This document shows positions 19,271 through 27,499 of a DNA stretch of 64,000 nucleotides, in pieces. The notes under the pieces were generated by a model, which made no database searches, was not told the DNA's origin, and was given only the letters and a program-made list of their open reading frames with translations. The translations under genes were made by a program, and so were the position numbers. The DNA comes from JADJPO01 sp963724535. GTDB taxonomy: Bacteria; Actinomycetota; Actinomycetes; Actinomycetales; Kineosporiaceae. The DNA lies in NCBI GenBank assembly GCA_963724535.1, contig CAVRVD010000017.1, forward strand, positions 62,001 to 126,000. The letters are read 5' to 3'. The first letter of the stretch is position 1; every line of letters starts with the position of its first letter.

Positions 19271-19308
19271 TCACTGACGGCAACCGGCGTCACTGACGTC
19301 AACCGGCG
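19271..19308. repeat. 19-base tandem repeat spanning the fxsA stop codon
   Basis: TCACTGACGGCAACCGGCG (19271-19289) is followed directly by TCACTGACGTCAACCGGCG (19290-19308), one mismatch apart. On the minus strand the second copy contains the fxsA stop codon (19301-19299); the base difference removes the stop from the first copy. Confidence 0.8.
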
Positions 19309-19802
19309 AGCGGCCCGCCGTCCCCGCGGCCGTCGTTGTCGGTGTTGGTGTTGTCGGTGTCGTCGAGCGGCTCGTCGTGGCTCTCCAGCGGCTCCATGAC
19401 GATCACCGTCCTGGGGCCGGCTCCCCCGACCAGCCCCTGCTCGCGCGCCCACTGCAACCACCGGGCGCGGACGGCGCGGCGCACCGCAGGCACGAGCAGC
19501 ACCAGCCCGAGCAGGCTCGAGAGCAGGCCGGGAAGCAGGAGCAGCAGGCCGCAGAGCAGGTCGAAGCCCCGGCTCCCGGGGCGCGAGCGCAGCCGGGAGA
19601 GGAGCACCAGACCCAGCAGCCCCGACCCGCCCAGCACCGCGAGGGTCCAGCCGGTTCCGGCCCGGGCGGCGAACTGGACCAGGACCACTACCTCCGCCAG
19701 CGCGAAGACCAGGAGGGCCGCGAGCAGGCGTCGGGGCAGGCGCGGCGCGAGCGGGCCGCTACCGGCACCTGGCGGGACCGCACCGGGCGGCGGCGTGGTC
19801 AT
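19299..19802 (-). CDS. fxsA: FxsA family membrane protein
   Basis: 167 residues from an ATG at 19802 that overlaps the ppm1 stop by 4 bases (ATGA). After a Pro/Gly-rich start come about four hydrophobic segments: RLLAALLVFALAEVVVLVQF, WTLAVLGGSGLLGLVLLS, and FDLLCGLLLLLPGLLSSLLG with the Pro-Gly turn typical of FxsA. A soluble acidic tail rich in Asp/Asn/Thr follows. E. coli FxsA is known for relieving F-plasmid exclusion of phage T7; its cellular job is unclear. Coupling to ppm1/lnt is common in actinobacteria. Confidence 0.86.
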   Translation of the reverse strand: MTTPPPGAVPPGAGSGPLAPRLPRRLLAALLVFALAEVVVLVQFAARAGTGWTLAVLGGSGLLGLVLLSRLRSRPGSRGFDLLCGLLLLLPGLLSSLLGLVLLVPAVRRAVRARWLQWAREQGLVGGAGPRTVIVMEPLESHDEPLDDTDNTNTDNDGRGDGGPLAG

Positions 19803-20554
19803 GCGTGCCGTCGAGTGATCCGGGCCAGAGTCCCGACCCGGCGCCGGACACCCCACACGGTCACCCGCCACAGCGCCTCGGCCACGATGACCTGGCTCAT
19901 CTTCGAGGTACCGATCTCACGCTCGACGAACGTGATTGGCACCTCCTCGATACGCAGCCCGGCCAGGGCCGCCCGCCAGGTCAGGTCGACCTGGAAGCAG
20001 TACCCCTGCGACTGCACCTCTTCCAGGTGCATCCGCTCCAGGGCCGTGCGGCGGAAGGCCCGGAACCCCGCGGTCGCGTCCTGCACGTCGATGCCCAGGG
20101 CCAGGCGGGTGTAGAGGTTGCCGCCCTGTGACAGCAGCATCCGGTGCCGCGGCCAGTCCACCACCGACCCGCCCGGCACCCAACGTGAGCCGATCACAAG
20201 GTCGGCGCCGGCGGCGACCCGTTCCAGCAGCAGCGGCAGCTGCTCGGGTTGGTGCGAGCCGTCCGCGTCCATCTCGACCAGGACGTCGAACCCACGCTCG
20301 ACGCCCCAGGCGAACCCATCGAGGTACGCCGCGCCCAGACCCTGCTTGCCCGGCCGATGCATCACATGGAGGTGGTCGTCGGTACGGGCCAGCTCGTCGG
20401 CCAGGGCCCCGGTGCCGTCCGGGCTGGCGTCGTCGGCCACCAGGACGTGGGCGAACGGAACCGCGCCGCGCAGCCGCTCCAGGATCGGGGGCAGGTTCTC
20501 CAGCTCGTTGTAGGTCGGCATCACCACGAGGGTGCGCAGGGGCTGCTCGGTCAC
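19799..20554 (-). CDS. ppm1: Polyprenol monophosphomannose synthase (GT2)
   Basis: 251 residues from a GTG at 20554 that overlaps the lnt stop by 4 bases (GTGA). GT-A fold: VMPTYNELENLPPILERL near the start, VLVADDASPDGTG, and the metal-binding DAD (96-98) in VEMDADGSHQPEQ. The C-terminal half matches DPM1-type synthases (DATAGFRAFRRTALE, GYCFQVDLTWRAALAG, FVEREIGTSKMS). It transfers mannose from GDP-mannose to polyprenyl phosphate, giving the donor for lipoglycan and protein mannosylation outside the membrane. In mycobacteria the synthase and Lnt are one fusion protein; here they are two coupled genes. Confidence 0.94.
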   Translation of the reverse strand: MTEQPLRTLVVMPTYNELENLPPILERLRGAVPFAHVLVADDASPDGTGALADELARTDDHLHVMHRPGKQGLGAAYLDGFAWGVERGFDVLVEMDADGSHQPEQLPLLLERVAAGADLVIGSRWVPGGSVVDWPRHRMLLSQGGNLYTRLALGIDVQDATAGFRAFRRTALERMHLEEVQSQGYCFQVDLTWRAALAGLRIEEVPITFVEREIGTSKMSQVIVAEALWRVTVWGVRRRVGTLARITRRHA

Positions 20555-22176
20555 GACGCCCGCCGTCTCAGCCACAGTCCGGCCAGGGCCACCAGCAGCC
20601 CAGCGCCCGCCACCAACGACTCCGGAACCGCCCCCAGGCGGGTGGCGATGGTCAGGTCGGTGCGCAACGGCAGGTCGGCCTGGAGGATCTCGGCGGTGAA
20701 GTGGCCCGAGCGCTGCAGCAGCGCCCCGTCCGGGGTGATCAACCCGCTGACCCCGACCGTGGAGATGTGCACCACGGCACGGCCGGACTCGACCGCCCGT
20801 ACCCTCGACGCGGCAAGCTGCTGCACGCTCTCGTCGCTGCGGCCGAAGGTCGCGTTGTTGGTCTGGACGACGAGCACCTGAGCGCCGTCCCGGACCGCGT
20901 CGCGGACCAGGTCGTCGTAGACGACCTCGAAGCAGATCACGTCACCGAGGCGCACTCCCCCGGCGGTCAGCACCGGCGAGCCCGAACCGGCCACGAAGTC
21001 ACGGCGGACCAGGTCCACCTTGTCGCTGATGGTCCGGAAGAACGAGCGGTAGGGGACGTACTCCGCGAACGGGGCCGGGCGCCGCTTGACGTAGCGCTGT
21101 CCGGCACCGGCGGCCTCGGTGCCGGTGGGCCCCCAGACGAGCGAGGCGTTGGACAGGTGGTCGGCCGGCTCGGCGAGTACCGCCCCCACCACCACCGGCA
21201 CCCCGATCCGGTCGGTCGCGTCCTGGATCACCTCGGCGGCATCGGCGTTGCGGGTGGGGTCGATGTCGCTGGAGTTCTCCGGCCAGACCACGACGTCCGG
21301 CCGCGGGGCCAGGCCATCGCGCACCTGCTCGGCCAGCGTGTGGGTGAGCTGGACGTGGTTGTCCAGGACCACTCGGCGCTCGGCGTTGAAGTTCAGGCCG
21401 GCCCGGGGAACGTTGCCCTGGACGGCGGCGATCCGGGCGGTGGGCGCGTTCGGGTCGGTCGGGGCGACCGGGCGCGGGACGAGCAGCGGCAGGAGCATCA
21501 CAGCCATCGCGGTGAGCAGGGCCCCGACGGCCTGACGCGGGGCGGCGGTGATCGCGACGACGGCCAGCGCCAGCGCCGCACCGGCGGCGGCGACCAGAGC
21601 GGTCACCGCCGGGGCACCGCCGAGCGCCGCCACACCGAGCACCGGGCTGTCGGCCTGGGAGAAGGCCAGCCGCGCCCAGGGGAAGCCGCCGAACGGGGTG
21701 CGGGAGCGCAGCGCCTCCTGGGCCACCCAGAGACCGCTGATCCCGACCAGGGTCAGCGACCCACCGGGCATCGTTCGGGCGGTGCTGCGGCCCACCGTCC
21801 ACACGGCAGGCATGAGCGCGGCCATCGCGGCCATGTAGAGCGCCTGCAGCGTGGCCAGGGCGAACCACGGCAACGCGCCGACGTAGATGCCCGACCAGGA
21901 CAGCACCGGCACGTAGCAGGCCCAGCCGGCCAGCAGGCCCAGCCAGGCCGCTCGTCCACTGCTCTGCCCACGCGTGGCCAGTGCGAGCACGGCGACCCCG
22001 ACCGGGGCCAGGTACCAGGCGTCGGCGCCAGGCAGGGCCAGCCACAGAGCCAGGCCGGCGGCGACCGCCAGCATGGCGGCCACCACAGGGTGCAACGAAG
22101 CCGGTGCAGGCACGCGCGCGGACCGAGCCGGCTCGATGCCGGCGACGTCGCGGGCATCGGCCGTGGGCGCACTCAC
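20551..22176 (-). CDS. lnt: Apolipoprotein N-acyltransferase
   Basis: 541 residues with about eight N-terminal membrane helices (to about 235) and a nitrilase-type catalytic domain. The triad corresponding to E. coli Glu267-Lys335-Cys387 is visible as Glu300 (VVWPENSSD), Lys364 (RYVKRRPAPFAEYVPY) and Cys415 (GDVICFEVVYDD). It adds the third acyl chain to the N-terminal cysteine of lipoproteins; several lipoproteins are encoded in this window. The GTG at 22176 is the first start after the promoter at 22349-22376. A last hydrophobic segment precedes the C-terminal RRRAS. Confidence 0.95.
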   Translation of the reverse strand: MSAPTADARDVAGIEPARSARVPAPASLHPVVAAMLAVAAGLALWLALPGADAWYLAPVGVAVLALATRGQSSGRAAWLGLLAGWACYVPVLSWSGIYVGALPWFALATLQALYMAAMAALMPAVWTVGRSTARTMPGGSLTLVGISGLWVAQEALRSRTPFGGFPWARLAFSQADSPVLGVAALGGAPAVTALVAAAGAALALAVVAITAAPRQAVGALLTAMAVMLLPLLVPRPVAPTDPNAPTARIAAVQGNVPRAGLNFNAERRVVLDNHVQLTHTLAEQVRDGLAPRPDVVVWPENSSDIDPTRNADAAEVIQDATDRIGVPVVVGAVLAEPADHLSNASLVWGPTGTEAAGAGQRYVKRRPAPFAEYVPYRSFFRTISDKVDLVRRDFVAGSGSPVLTAGGVRLGDVICFEVVYDDLVRDAVRDGAQVLVVQTNNATFGRSDESVQQLAASRVRAVESGRAVVHISTVGVSGLITPDGALLQRSGHFTAEILQADLPLRTDLTIATRLGAVPESLVAGAGLLVALAGLWLRRRAS

Positions 22177-22348
22177 AGCACAAGCCTAGAGCGCCCGGCC
22201 GGCATGGGCAGGCCCGGTCCTGGCTGTTCCGGCCCGCCGGCCGGAGGACGCCGGGCAGGACGGGGCCCGCTGCGCTCTTCGGGCCGGGGCCGACCTGGTC
22301 GGGTGCGAGGGCGGCCTCGTTGTCTACTGAGCGCGCGGGCCCGAGTCG

Positions 22349-22376
22349 AACCTAGCGGCGTCCTCGATCATGTCAA
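22349..22376 (-). promoter_or_regulatory. Promoter of the lnt-ppm1-fxsA operon
   Basis: A perfect -35 TTGACA (22376-22371), 16-base spacer, and -10 TAGGTT (22354-22349) on the minus strand. The start would be near 22342, about 165 bases before the lnt GTG. One of the closest matches to the housekeeping consensus in the window. Confidence 0.55.
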
Positions 22377-22383
22377 ACCCGGT

Positions 22384-22420
22384 CCTGACCTGCGCAGATG
22401 CCACGACAGCCCAGGTCAGG
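22384..22420 (-). terminator. Inverted repeat downstream of the kamD-kamE-kal operon
   Basis: CCTGACCTG and CAGGTCAGG form a perfect 9-base stem with a 19-base loop, 81 bases after the kal stop and 8 bases before the -35 of the lnt promoter. It may terminate the lysine operon or act as an operator for lnt; there is no T tract. Confidence 0.4.
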
Positions 22421-22500
22421 CGGGTTGTTCAGGGACGTCACTGAGCCCGATCCGTTACCAGTTGGTCGGCGTGTCCTTCGGCGCGTTGCGCCGCTCAGCG

Positions 22501-22959
22501 CTATGCGGGCCCACCGGTCGGGCCGGACGGCTCGGGAACCACGACCGTGCCTTCCGCGGCAGTGGCCACGATCGGCTCGGCCAGCACCTCTGCCGCCCCG
22601 GGCCCGGCGCCGTCCCGCCCACCCCGGCCCCGGCACAGCACGGTCGCGGTCAGCTCGAGATCCCGGCTGCGCCGCCCCACCCGGGTCACCGTTGCCGTCA
22701 CCTCGAGCACGTCCCCGGCGCGCACCGGAGCCAGGAAGCGCACCCGGGAGTACCCCGCGAACAGCCCCTCGTCGCCGTCGGTGCGGATGCACACCTCGGT
22801 CGCCACGTCGCCGAAGCAGGCCAGGCTGTAGGCGCCGTCCACGAGGTCGCCCGCGTAGTGGGCGTGGCTGTACGGCACGTATCGGCGGTGGGTGACGGTC
22901 AGACCGAGCCGGGGGTCCGCGGCCGGCTGGGCGGTCACGTCGGGCACGGACGGGGTCAT
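22501..22959 (-). CDS. kal: 3-aminobutyryl-CoA ammonia-lyase (hotdog fold)
   Basis: 152 residues from an ATG at 22959, overlapping the kamE stop by 4 bases. A hotdog-fold pattern is seen: RRYVPYSHAHYAGDLVDGAY at the N-terminus (the Tyr/His-rich block of Kal enzymes), then LFAGYSRVRFLAPVRAGDVL and EVTATVTRVGRRSRDLELTA. Kal eliminates ammonia from 3-aminobutyryl-CoA to give crotonyl-CoA, the last specific step of the lysine pathway. Context is decisive: it is coupled to both lysine 5,6-aminomutase subunits. The C-terminal 25 residues are Ala/Pro-rich. Confidence 0.86.
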   Translation of the reverse strand: MTPSVPDVTAQPAADPRLGLTVTHRRYVPYSHAHYAGDLVDGAYSLACFGDVATEVCIRTDGDEGLFAGYSRVRFLAPVRAGDVLEVTATVTRVGRRSRDLELTATVLCRGRGGRDGAGPGAAEVLAEPIVATAAEGTVVVPEPSGPTGGPA

Positions 22960-23765
22960 CGGGTCCTCCTCGGGGCCGGGACGAGCGCGTGGACCAGGTA
23001 GGAGGCCACCTCGCCGGGCGTGGTGCCCTTGCCGAACACGCGGTCGACGCCGAGTTCTGCGGCGGCTGCCTCGTCGAAGCGCGGCCCGCCGACGACGAGC
23101 AGTGGACGACGCTCGGCGGGGTAGGCCTCTCGGAACGCCGCGGACATCACCTGGGTGTTGCGCAGGTGGGCGTCCCGCTGGGTGACCACCTGGGAGACCA
23201 GGACGGCGTCCGCGCCCCGCGCCCGGGCCTGCTCGACCAGGTGCGGCACGTCCACCTGGGCGCCGAGGTTGTGCACGTTGATCTCCCGGTAGTACTCCAG
23301 GCCCTTCTCGCCCGCGAAGCCCTTGAGGTTGAGGATGGCGTCGATGCCGACGGTGTGCGCGTCGGTGCCGATGCACCCCCCGACGACCACGAGCTTTCGC
23401 CGCAGCCGGGTCCGGATCACCGCGTTGACCTCCCTGGGGCTGAGCAGCGGGTAGTCCCGTTCGGTGACGGTGACCGCGTCCAGGTCGACCACGTGGTTCA
23501 CCCGGCCGTAGACCACGAAGAAGGTGAAGCCCTCCCCCATCGCCTTGCTGTGCACCACCATCGCCGGGTCGATGCCCATCGTCTTGGCCAGCTGCTGGGC
23601 GGCACCCTCGGCCCGTTTCCCCGCGGGGACGGGCAGGGTGAACGACACCTGCACCATGCCGTCCCCGGTGGTGTCGCCGTAGGGGCGGACCAGGGACCCG
23701 GAGGATCTGTGCCCGGACGACGTGTGACCGGACGACGTGTGACCGGACGAGGTGGTGACGGTCAT
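22956..23765 (-). CDS. kamE: Lysine 5,6-aminomutase, beta subunit
   Basis: 269 residues from an ATG at 23765 that overlaps the kamD stop. The B12-binding motif DAHTVG carries the cobalt ligand His137, and Lys148 follows 11 residues later, the same spacing as His133 and Lys144 (PLP-binding) in the clostridial enzyme. The rest is the B12-binding Rossmann domain (ADAVLVSQVVTQRDAHLRNT, PLLVVGGPRFDEAAA). With KamD it moves the terminal amino group of beta-lysine to C5 using adenosylcobalamin and PLP. The first about 24 residues are a repetitive Ser/Gly/His/Thr tail not expected in the family. Confidence 0.94.
   Translation of the reverse strand: MTVTTSSGHTSSGHTSSGHRSSGSLVRPYGDTTGDGMVQVSFTLPVPAGKRAEGAAQQLAKTMGIDPAMVVHSKAMGEGFTFFVVYGRVNHVVDLDAVTVTERDYPLLSPREVNAVIRTRLRRKLVVVGGCIGTDAHTVGIDAILNLKGFAGEKGLEYYREINVHNLGAQVDVPHLVEQARARGADAVLVSQVVTQRDAHLRNTQVMSAAFREAYPAERRPLLVVGGPRFDEAAAAELGVDRVFGKGTTPGEVASYLVHALVPAPRRTR
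23708..23752. repeat. 15-base tandem repeat in the start of kamE
   Basis: The unit GACGACGTGTGACCG occurs at 23717-23731 and 23732-23746 on the plus strand, with degraded copies on both sides. In the kamE frame it encodes repeated SSGHT pentapeptides (residues about 6-23). Length variation by slippage would stay in frame. Confidence 0.75.
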
Positions 23766-25330
23766 CGTGTCGCTCCTTCCTCGAGCAGGTCGACCGCCGG
23801 GTTGAGGTAGCCGGGTGCGCGGCGGATCACGCCGTCCAGGCCCTTGCCGCCGTCCGCGGGTCGGCGCATCAGCCCGAAGGTGCCGTCGCCGATGGCCTCC
23901 AGCAGACCCTCCTCGGTGATCCGTTCGAGCAGGTCGACCGCCTCGTCCAGGACCGCGTGGGCCCGGCGGGCGATGAACCCGTCGGCCGGTGGGTGGAAGT
24001 CCTCGGCCAGTCCGGAGCACGCGTCCAATACATACCGCACGTTCTGCAGCGCCAGGTCCCGGTCGGACAGCCACGGGGTGACCACGGCCTCAGTCATCAT
24101 CCCGACCAGCAGGATCGACTGGCCGGTGAGCACCCCGGCCAGGTTGAAGAAGCCGTCCAGCAGGTAGCCGCGAAACACGTCCCCGGTCATGTGCCGGGTC
24201 GGCGGCATCCACTTCAGCGGGGCCTTCGGGAACAGGGTGCGGGCCAGCAGCGCGTGAGCCAGCTCGAGCCGGAACGACTCGGGCAGGTTCGGGTCGATCT
24301 CGAAGGCATGTCCCAGGCCCAGCTGCCAGGGCTGCAGGCTGGCCTCCAGCGCGAAGTACTCGTTGAGCAGCTGGCTGACGGTGACGGTGTGGGCGGCCTG
24401 CACCGCGTCGGCGGTGGTGAGGTAGTTGTCCTCGCCGGTGTTGATGACGATGCCGGCCCGGGCGTGGATCTGTCGGGAGAACCGTTGGTCGACAAAGGTC
24501 CTGATCGGGTTGATGTCGCGGAAGAGGATCCCGTACATGGAGTCGTTGAGCATCATGTCCAGCCGTTCCAGACCCGCCAAGGTGGCGATCTCCGGCATGC
24601 ACAGGCCCGAGGCGTAGTTGGTCAGCCGCACGTACCGGCCGAGCTCCCTGCTCACCTCATCGAGCGCGGCGCGCATGATCCGGAAGTTCTCGCCGGTGGC
24701 GTAGGTGCCGGCGTACCCCTCTCGGGTGGCGCCCTCCGGGACGAAGTCGAGCAGGCTCTGTCCGGTGGAGCGGATCACGGCGATGACGTCGGCGCCGGCC
24801 CGGGCGGCGGCCTGGGCCTGCACCACGTCCTCATAGATGTCGCCGGTGGCCACGATCAGGTAGATCCAAGGACGGCGCGGGGCGTCGCCCCAGCGGGCGA
24901 TGAGCCGGTCCCGCTCCGCCCGGCGGCGGTCGATCCGCCGGATCCCGGCGGCGACGGCGACGCGGGCCCGTCGCCCGACCCGACGAGCGGCGGCGCCGTC
25001 GGGAAGGTGGAAGGCGACCGACCCGGCCGCGGCCTTCTGGGCCAGGACGCGCAGGTCGTCGGCCTCACCCCGGTCCAGGGCGTCCCAGACCGGTAGGGCC
25101 ACCCCGTGCTCCAGCCCGGTCTGGGTCCGTACGGCGTCAAGGAGGTGGTTGACCCAGGGCACCCGCTCGGTGTCGGCGCCGGCGAGTCCGGCCAGCCGCA
25201 GGGTGGCACGCTCCACCGACACGGTGGTGTGGGTCCGAGCGATACGCACCACCGGCGCCCCGGCTCGACGTGCGAGCACCCGGGCCCGGCGGACCGTGGC
25301 GTCGTCCAGTGCAAGAGGTGCTGCGGCCAT
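23762..25330 (-). CDS. kamD: Lysine 5,6-aminomutase, alpha subunit
   Basis: 522 residues, the family length. Conserved blocks seen include PWIYLIVATGDIYEDVVQAQ, GADVIAVIRSTGQSLLDFVP, GENFRIMRAALDE, YVRLTNYASGLCMPEIATLA and MLNDSMYGILFRDINPIRTF; the PLP/substrate TIM barrel spans about 120-420. The ATG at 25330 is the first gene of the coupled kamD-kamE-kal operon (ATGA overlaps at both joints). The 189-base gap to the divergent acyltransferase gene must hold the promoter. Needs adenosylcobalamin; no cobalamin riboswitch is visible. Confidence 0.95.
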   Translation of the reverse strand: MAAAPLALDDATVRRARVLARRAGAPVVRIARTHTTVSVERATLRLAGLAGADTERVPWVNHLLDAVRTQTGLEHGVALPVWDALDRGEADDLRVLAQKAAAGSVAFHLPDGAAARRVGRRARVAVAAGIRRIDRRRAERDRLIARWGDAPRRPWIYLIVATGDIYEDVVQAQAAARAGADVIAVIRSTGQSLLDFVPEGATREGYAGTYATGENFRIMRAALDEVSRELGRYVRLTNYASGLCMPEIATLAGLERLDMMLNDSMYGILFRDINPIRTFVDQRFSRQIHARAGIVINTGEDNYLTTADAVQAAHTVTVSQLLNEYFALEASLQPWQLGLGHAFEIDPNLPESFRLELAHALLARTLFPKAPLKWMPPTRHMTGDVFRGYLLDGFFNLAGVLTGQSILLVGMMTEAVVTPWLSDRDLALQNVRYVLDACSGLAEDFHPPADGFIARRAHAVLDEAVDLLERITEEGLLEAIGDGTFGLMRRPADGGKGLDGVIRRAPGYLNPAVDLLEEGATR

Positions 25331-25343
25331 GCCGCCAGTCTAC

Positions 25344-25416
25344 GAAAATCCTGACGTGGGACGCAGCCCTGAAGGATGATTCTCTGTCACAACGCACCGC
25401 TGACAGGATGATTTCC
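25344..25416. promoter_or_regulatory. Repeated ATCCT/AGGAT sites before kamD
   Basis: AGGATGATT occurs at 25373-25381 and 25405-25413, spaced 32 bases (about three helical turns), and an inverted AAAATCCTG lies at 25345-25353. A related pair, AGATCCT spaced 31 bases, is found in the kdd/kamA gap. This could be a shared operator for the lysine genes; no regulator is assigned. Confidence 0.3.
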
Positions 25417-25519
25417 CGGCTAGCGGTCACAGATCCGGTCTCGGTGGACGCTCGGATAGGGTCGGGACCACTTTCGGCGCCGTTGCCGAGCCGTCTGCCC
25501 GCTCGCATCGGAGGTCTGC

Positions 25520-26197
25520 GTGGGATACGCGCTGACTCGCTGGCTGCTGGGGCTGGTCTTTCGGATCGTCTGGCGGCCGAAGATCATCGGCGCGGATCGG
25601 ATCCCCACCGAGGGGCCGGTGATCATCGCCAGCAACCATCTCAGCTTCATCGACAGCGTGGTGATCCCGCTCGCCGTGCCGCGCCGGGTGCGCTTCCTGG
25701 CCAAGGCCGAGTACTTCAGCGGGCGCGGGCTGCGCGGACGCGTGGTCGCGGCCTTCTTCCGAGCCGTCGACGCCGTGCCGGTGGATCGGGAGAGCCATCT
25801 CGACGCCATGGCCTCCTTGAGGCTGGCGATGAGCGTGCTCGAGGACGGCAACGCCTTCGGCATCTACCCCGAGGGCACCCGGTCGCGCGACGGCCGGCTC
25901 TATCGGGGACGGACCGGCGTGGGCTGGCTCGCCCTGCAGTCGGGGGCTCGCGTGGTGCCGGTGGCGCTGGTCGGCACCGACCGGGTCCAGCCGATCGGTG
26001 CGCGCCTGCCCCGCCCGGCTCCGGTCCAGGTGCGGTTCGGCGAGCCCGTCGACCCGGGGCCGTGGATCGCCGCGGTCGCCGGCTCGGGGGGTGCAGGCAG
26101 GGCTCGACGCGAGATCACCGACGTCGTCATGGAGCGGATCGCCGCGCTGTCCCCCCAGCCGGCGGCGCACGCCTACAACGAGCGGCCCGCAGACTGA
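25520..26197 (+). CDS. 1-acyl-sn-glycerol-3-phosphate acyltransferase (PlsC family)
   Basis: 225 residues from a GTG at 25520 with GGAGG 6 bases upstream. The acyltransferase motifs are in order: NHLSFID (HX4D, about 39-45), the VRFLAKAEYF block, GIYPEGTRSRDG, and VVPVALVG. An N-terminal amphipathic segment (LTRWLLGLVFRIVW) probably holds it on the inner membrane face. It makes phosphatidic acid from lysophosphatidic acid. It sits between lysine genes without functional connection. The C-terminal 30 residues are poorly conserved. Confidence 0.92.
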   Translation: MGYALTRWLLGLVFRIVWRPKIIGADRIPTEGPVIIASNHLSFIDSVVIPLAVPRRVRFLAKAEYFSGRGLRGRVVAAFFRAVDAVPVDRESHLDAMASLRLAMSVLEDGNAFGIYPEGTRSRDGRLYRGRTGVGWLALQSGARVVPVALVGTDRVQPIGARLPRPAPVQVRFGEPVDPGPWIAAVAGSGGAGRARREITDVVMERIAALSPQPAAHAYNERPAD

Positions 26198-26355
26198 GCC
26201 GACGGACCTCGGCGCGGTCGGGGTCGGCGATCGGCGTGAGGTACCGCGCAGCCCGCGGCGGAGGTTGCTGGACCAGGTGCCGTGTGGGCGCGGCGGACGT
26301 GGGCCTGCGAAGCCGCAGTCCACCACCCGAGGCCAGCTGCGGGTCGGCGGGGGCC

Positions 26356-27438
26356 TCAGCGCGGTGGGTGTTGGGCTCCCCGGTGTTGCGCCACCCGCTC
26401 CTCGAACAGCGCCCGGGCCCCCGGGGAGGACCGCAGGACGTCGAGGGCGAAGTCGGCATGACCGGCGGCGTAGCCGTTGCCGATCAGCAGGGTGACGTCG
26501 GCGGCCAGGCCCTCGGCGCCGAGGGCGGCGGTGGCGAACGAAGTGGCCATCGAGAAGAAGACGACCGTGCCGAGGTTCGCCGTGGCCAGGATCGCGCCGT
26601 GCTCACAGCCGGGCACGTCGACGCAGACCACGGTCACGTCGGCCGGTCCCCCACCCGCGGCGACCGCCTCGGACAGGCCCACCGGGTCCCGTGCGTCGGC
26701 CAGGACCACGGCGTGGGCAAGGTCGGCCTCGAGCAGGCGCTGCCGCTCAGCTTCCACCGGGACGACTCCGATCACCCGGGCGGCCCCGGCTCGGCGGGCC
26801 GCGGCCAGGGCCAGGGAACCGCTCTTGCCGGCACCACCGACCACCGCGACCACCGGCGGACGCCCCTGGGCCACGTAGCGGGCGACCACCCGGTGGGTCA
26901 GTGCCGGCGCCCCGCAGACATCCATCACCGCAAGGGCCAGCTCGTCGGCCAGGTCGGCGGGCAGGTGGGCCGCGATCGAGCGACCGAACAGGACGGCATG
27001 ACCGGAGCAGGGCACTTGCTCGGACACCCCGTCCCATCGGGCCAGGCCATCGGTCAGCATCAGTGGGGTCAGGGTGAGCGAGACCAGGGTGGCGATCCGG
27101 TCCCCCATCGCCAGGCCCAGGGGTGAGTCCGGGCCGACCTCCTCGACGGTGCCGACCAGCATGCCGCCAGAGCCGGTCACCGGGTTCTGCATCTTGCCCC
27201 GGGTGGCGACGATCTGGAGCACCTCGTCCCGCACGGCGGTCCCGTCCCCGTGGTGGCGGTCGAGCAGCTGGCGCAGGCTCGCGGCGTCCAGGTTGAGGCG
27301 CTCGACGGCGACCCGCACCTCGTCCCGGGCGAGCTCGGGTCGGGCGTCGAGACGCCAGGCGGCCTGCGGCAGGACGCCGTCCGGCTCCATCACCCGATGC
27401 AGCCCGACAGGGGAGGATTGGGGCCATACTGCGCTCAT
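26356..27438 (-). CDS. kdd: L-erythro-3,5-diaminohexanoate dehydrogenase
   Basis: 360 residues with an N-terminal GroES-like beta domain (MLVGTVEEVGPDSPLGLAMG, DRIATLVSLTLTPL) and a Rossmann fold (VVAVVGGAGKSGSLALAAAR, nucleotide-binding) as in Kdd. The C-terminal part (GTVVFFSMATSFATAALGAE, DVTLLIGNGYAAGHADFALD) is typical of the family. It oxidatively deaminates 3,5-diaminohexanoate to 5-amino-3-oxohexanoate using NAD(P)+. It is divergent from kamA with 61 bases between the starts, so the two promoters overlap. Confidence 0.93.
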   Translation of the reverse strand: MSAVWPQSSPVGLHRVMEPDGVLPQAAWRLDARPELARDEVRVAVERLNLDAASLRQLLDRHHGDGTAVRDEVLQIVATRGKMQNPVTGSGGMLVGTVEEVGPDSPLGLAMGDRIATLVSLTLTPLMLTDGLARWDGVSEQVPCSGHAVLFGRSIAAHLPADLADELALAVMDVCGAPALTHRVVARYVAQGRPPVVAVVGGAGKSGSLALAAARRAGAARVIGVVPVEAERQRLLEADLAHAVVLADARDPVGLSEAVAAGGGPADVTVVCVDVPGCEHGAILATANLGTVVFFSMATSFATAALGAEGLAADVTLLIGNGYAAGHADFALDVLRSSPGARALFEERVAQHRGAQHPPR

Positions 27439-27444
27439 GACTGG

Positions 27445-27493
27445 AGATCCTACTGGGAATGAGTGGTTGGACAGAAGATCCTCCCGTTACTCT
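27445..27493 (+). promoter_or_regulatory. Compact divergent promoter region of kamA and kdd
   Basis: TTGGAC (27467-27472) could be a -35 and TACTCT (27488-27493) a -10 of the TANNNT type, with a short 15-base spacer. The ATG of kamA begins 7 bases after it, so the mRNA may be leaderless, which fits the lack of a clear ribosome site. AGATCCT repeats at 27445-27451 and 27476-27482 flank the -35. Confidence 0.35.
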
Positions 27494-27499
27494 GGGGCG

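Larger units (their letters stand above)
22177..22500. other. 324-base intergenic region between lnt and kal
   Basis: It contains the lnt promoter and, just upstream of its -35 element, a perfect 9-base inverted repeat (22384-22392 with 22412-22420). The rest is GC-rich with small hairpins and no coding frame or RNA gene that I can support. Confidence 0.55.

Noticed and set aside
22330..22400. Possible tRNA (GGTTCGACTC resembling a T-arm on the minus strand)
   Set aside because: No acceptor stem, D-arm or anticodon arm can be folded around it, and the TAGGTT part is better explained as a -10 element.
23762..25519. Cobalamin riboswitch before kamD
   Set aside because: The 189-base gap has no B12-box-like sequence or fitting stem architecture.
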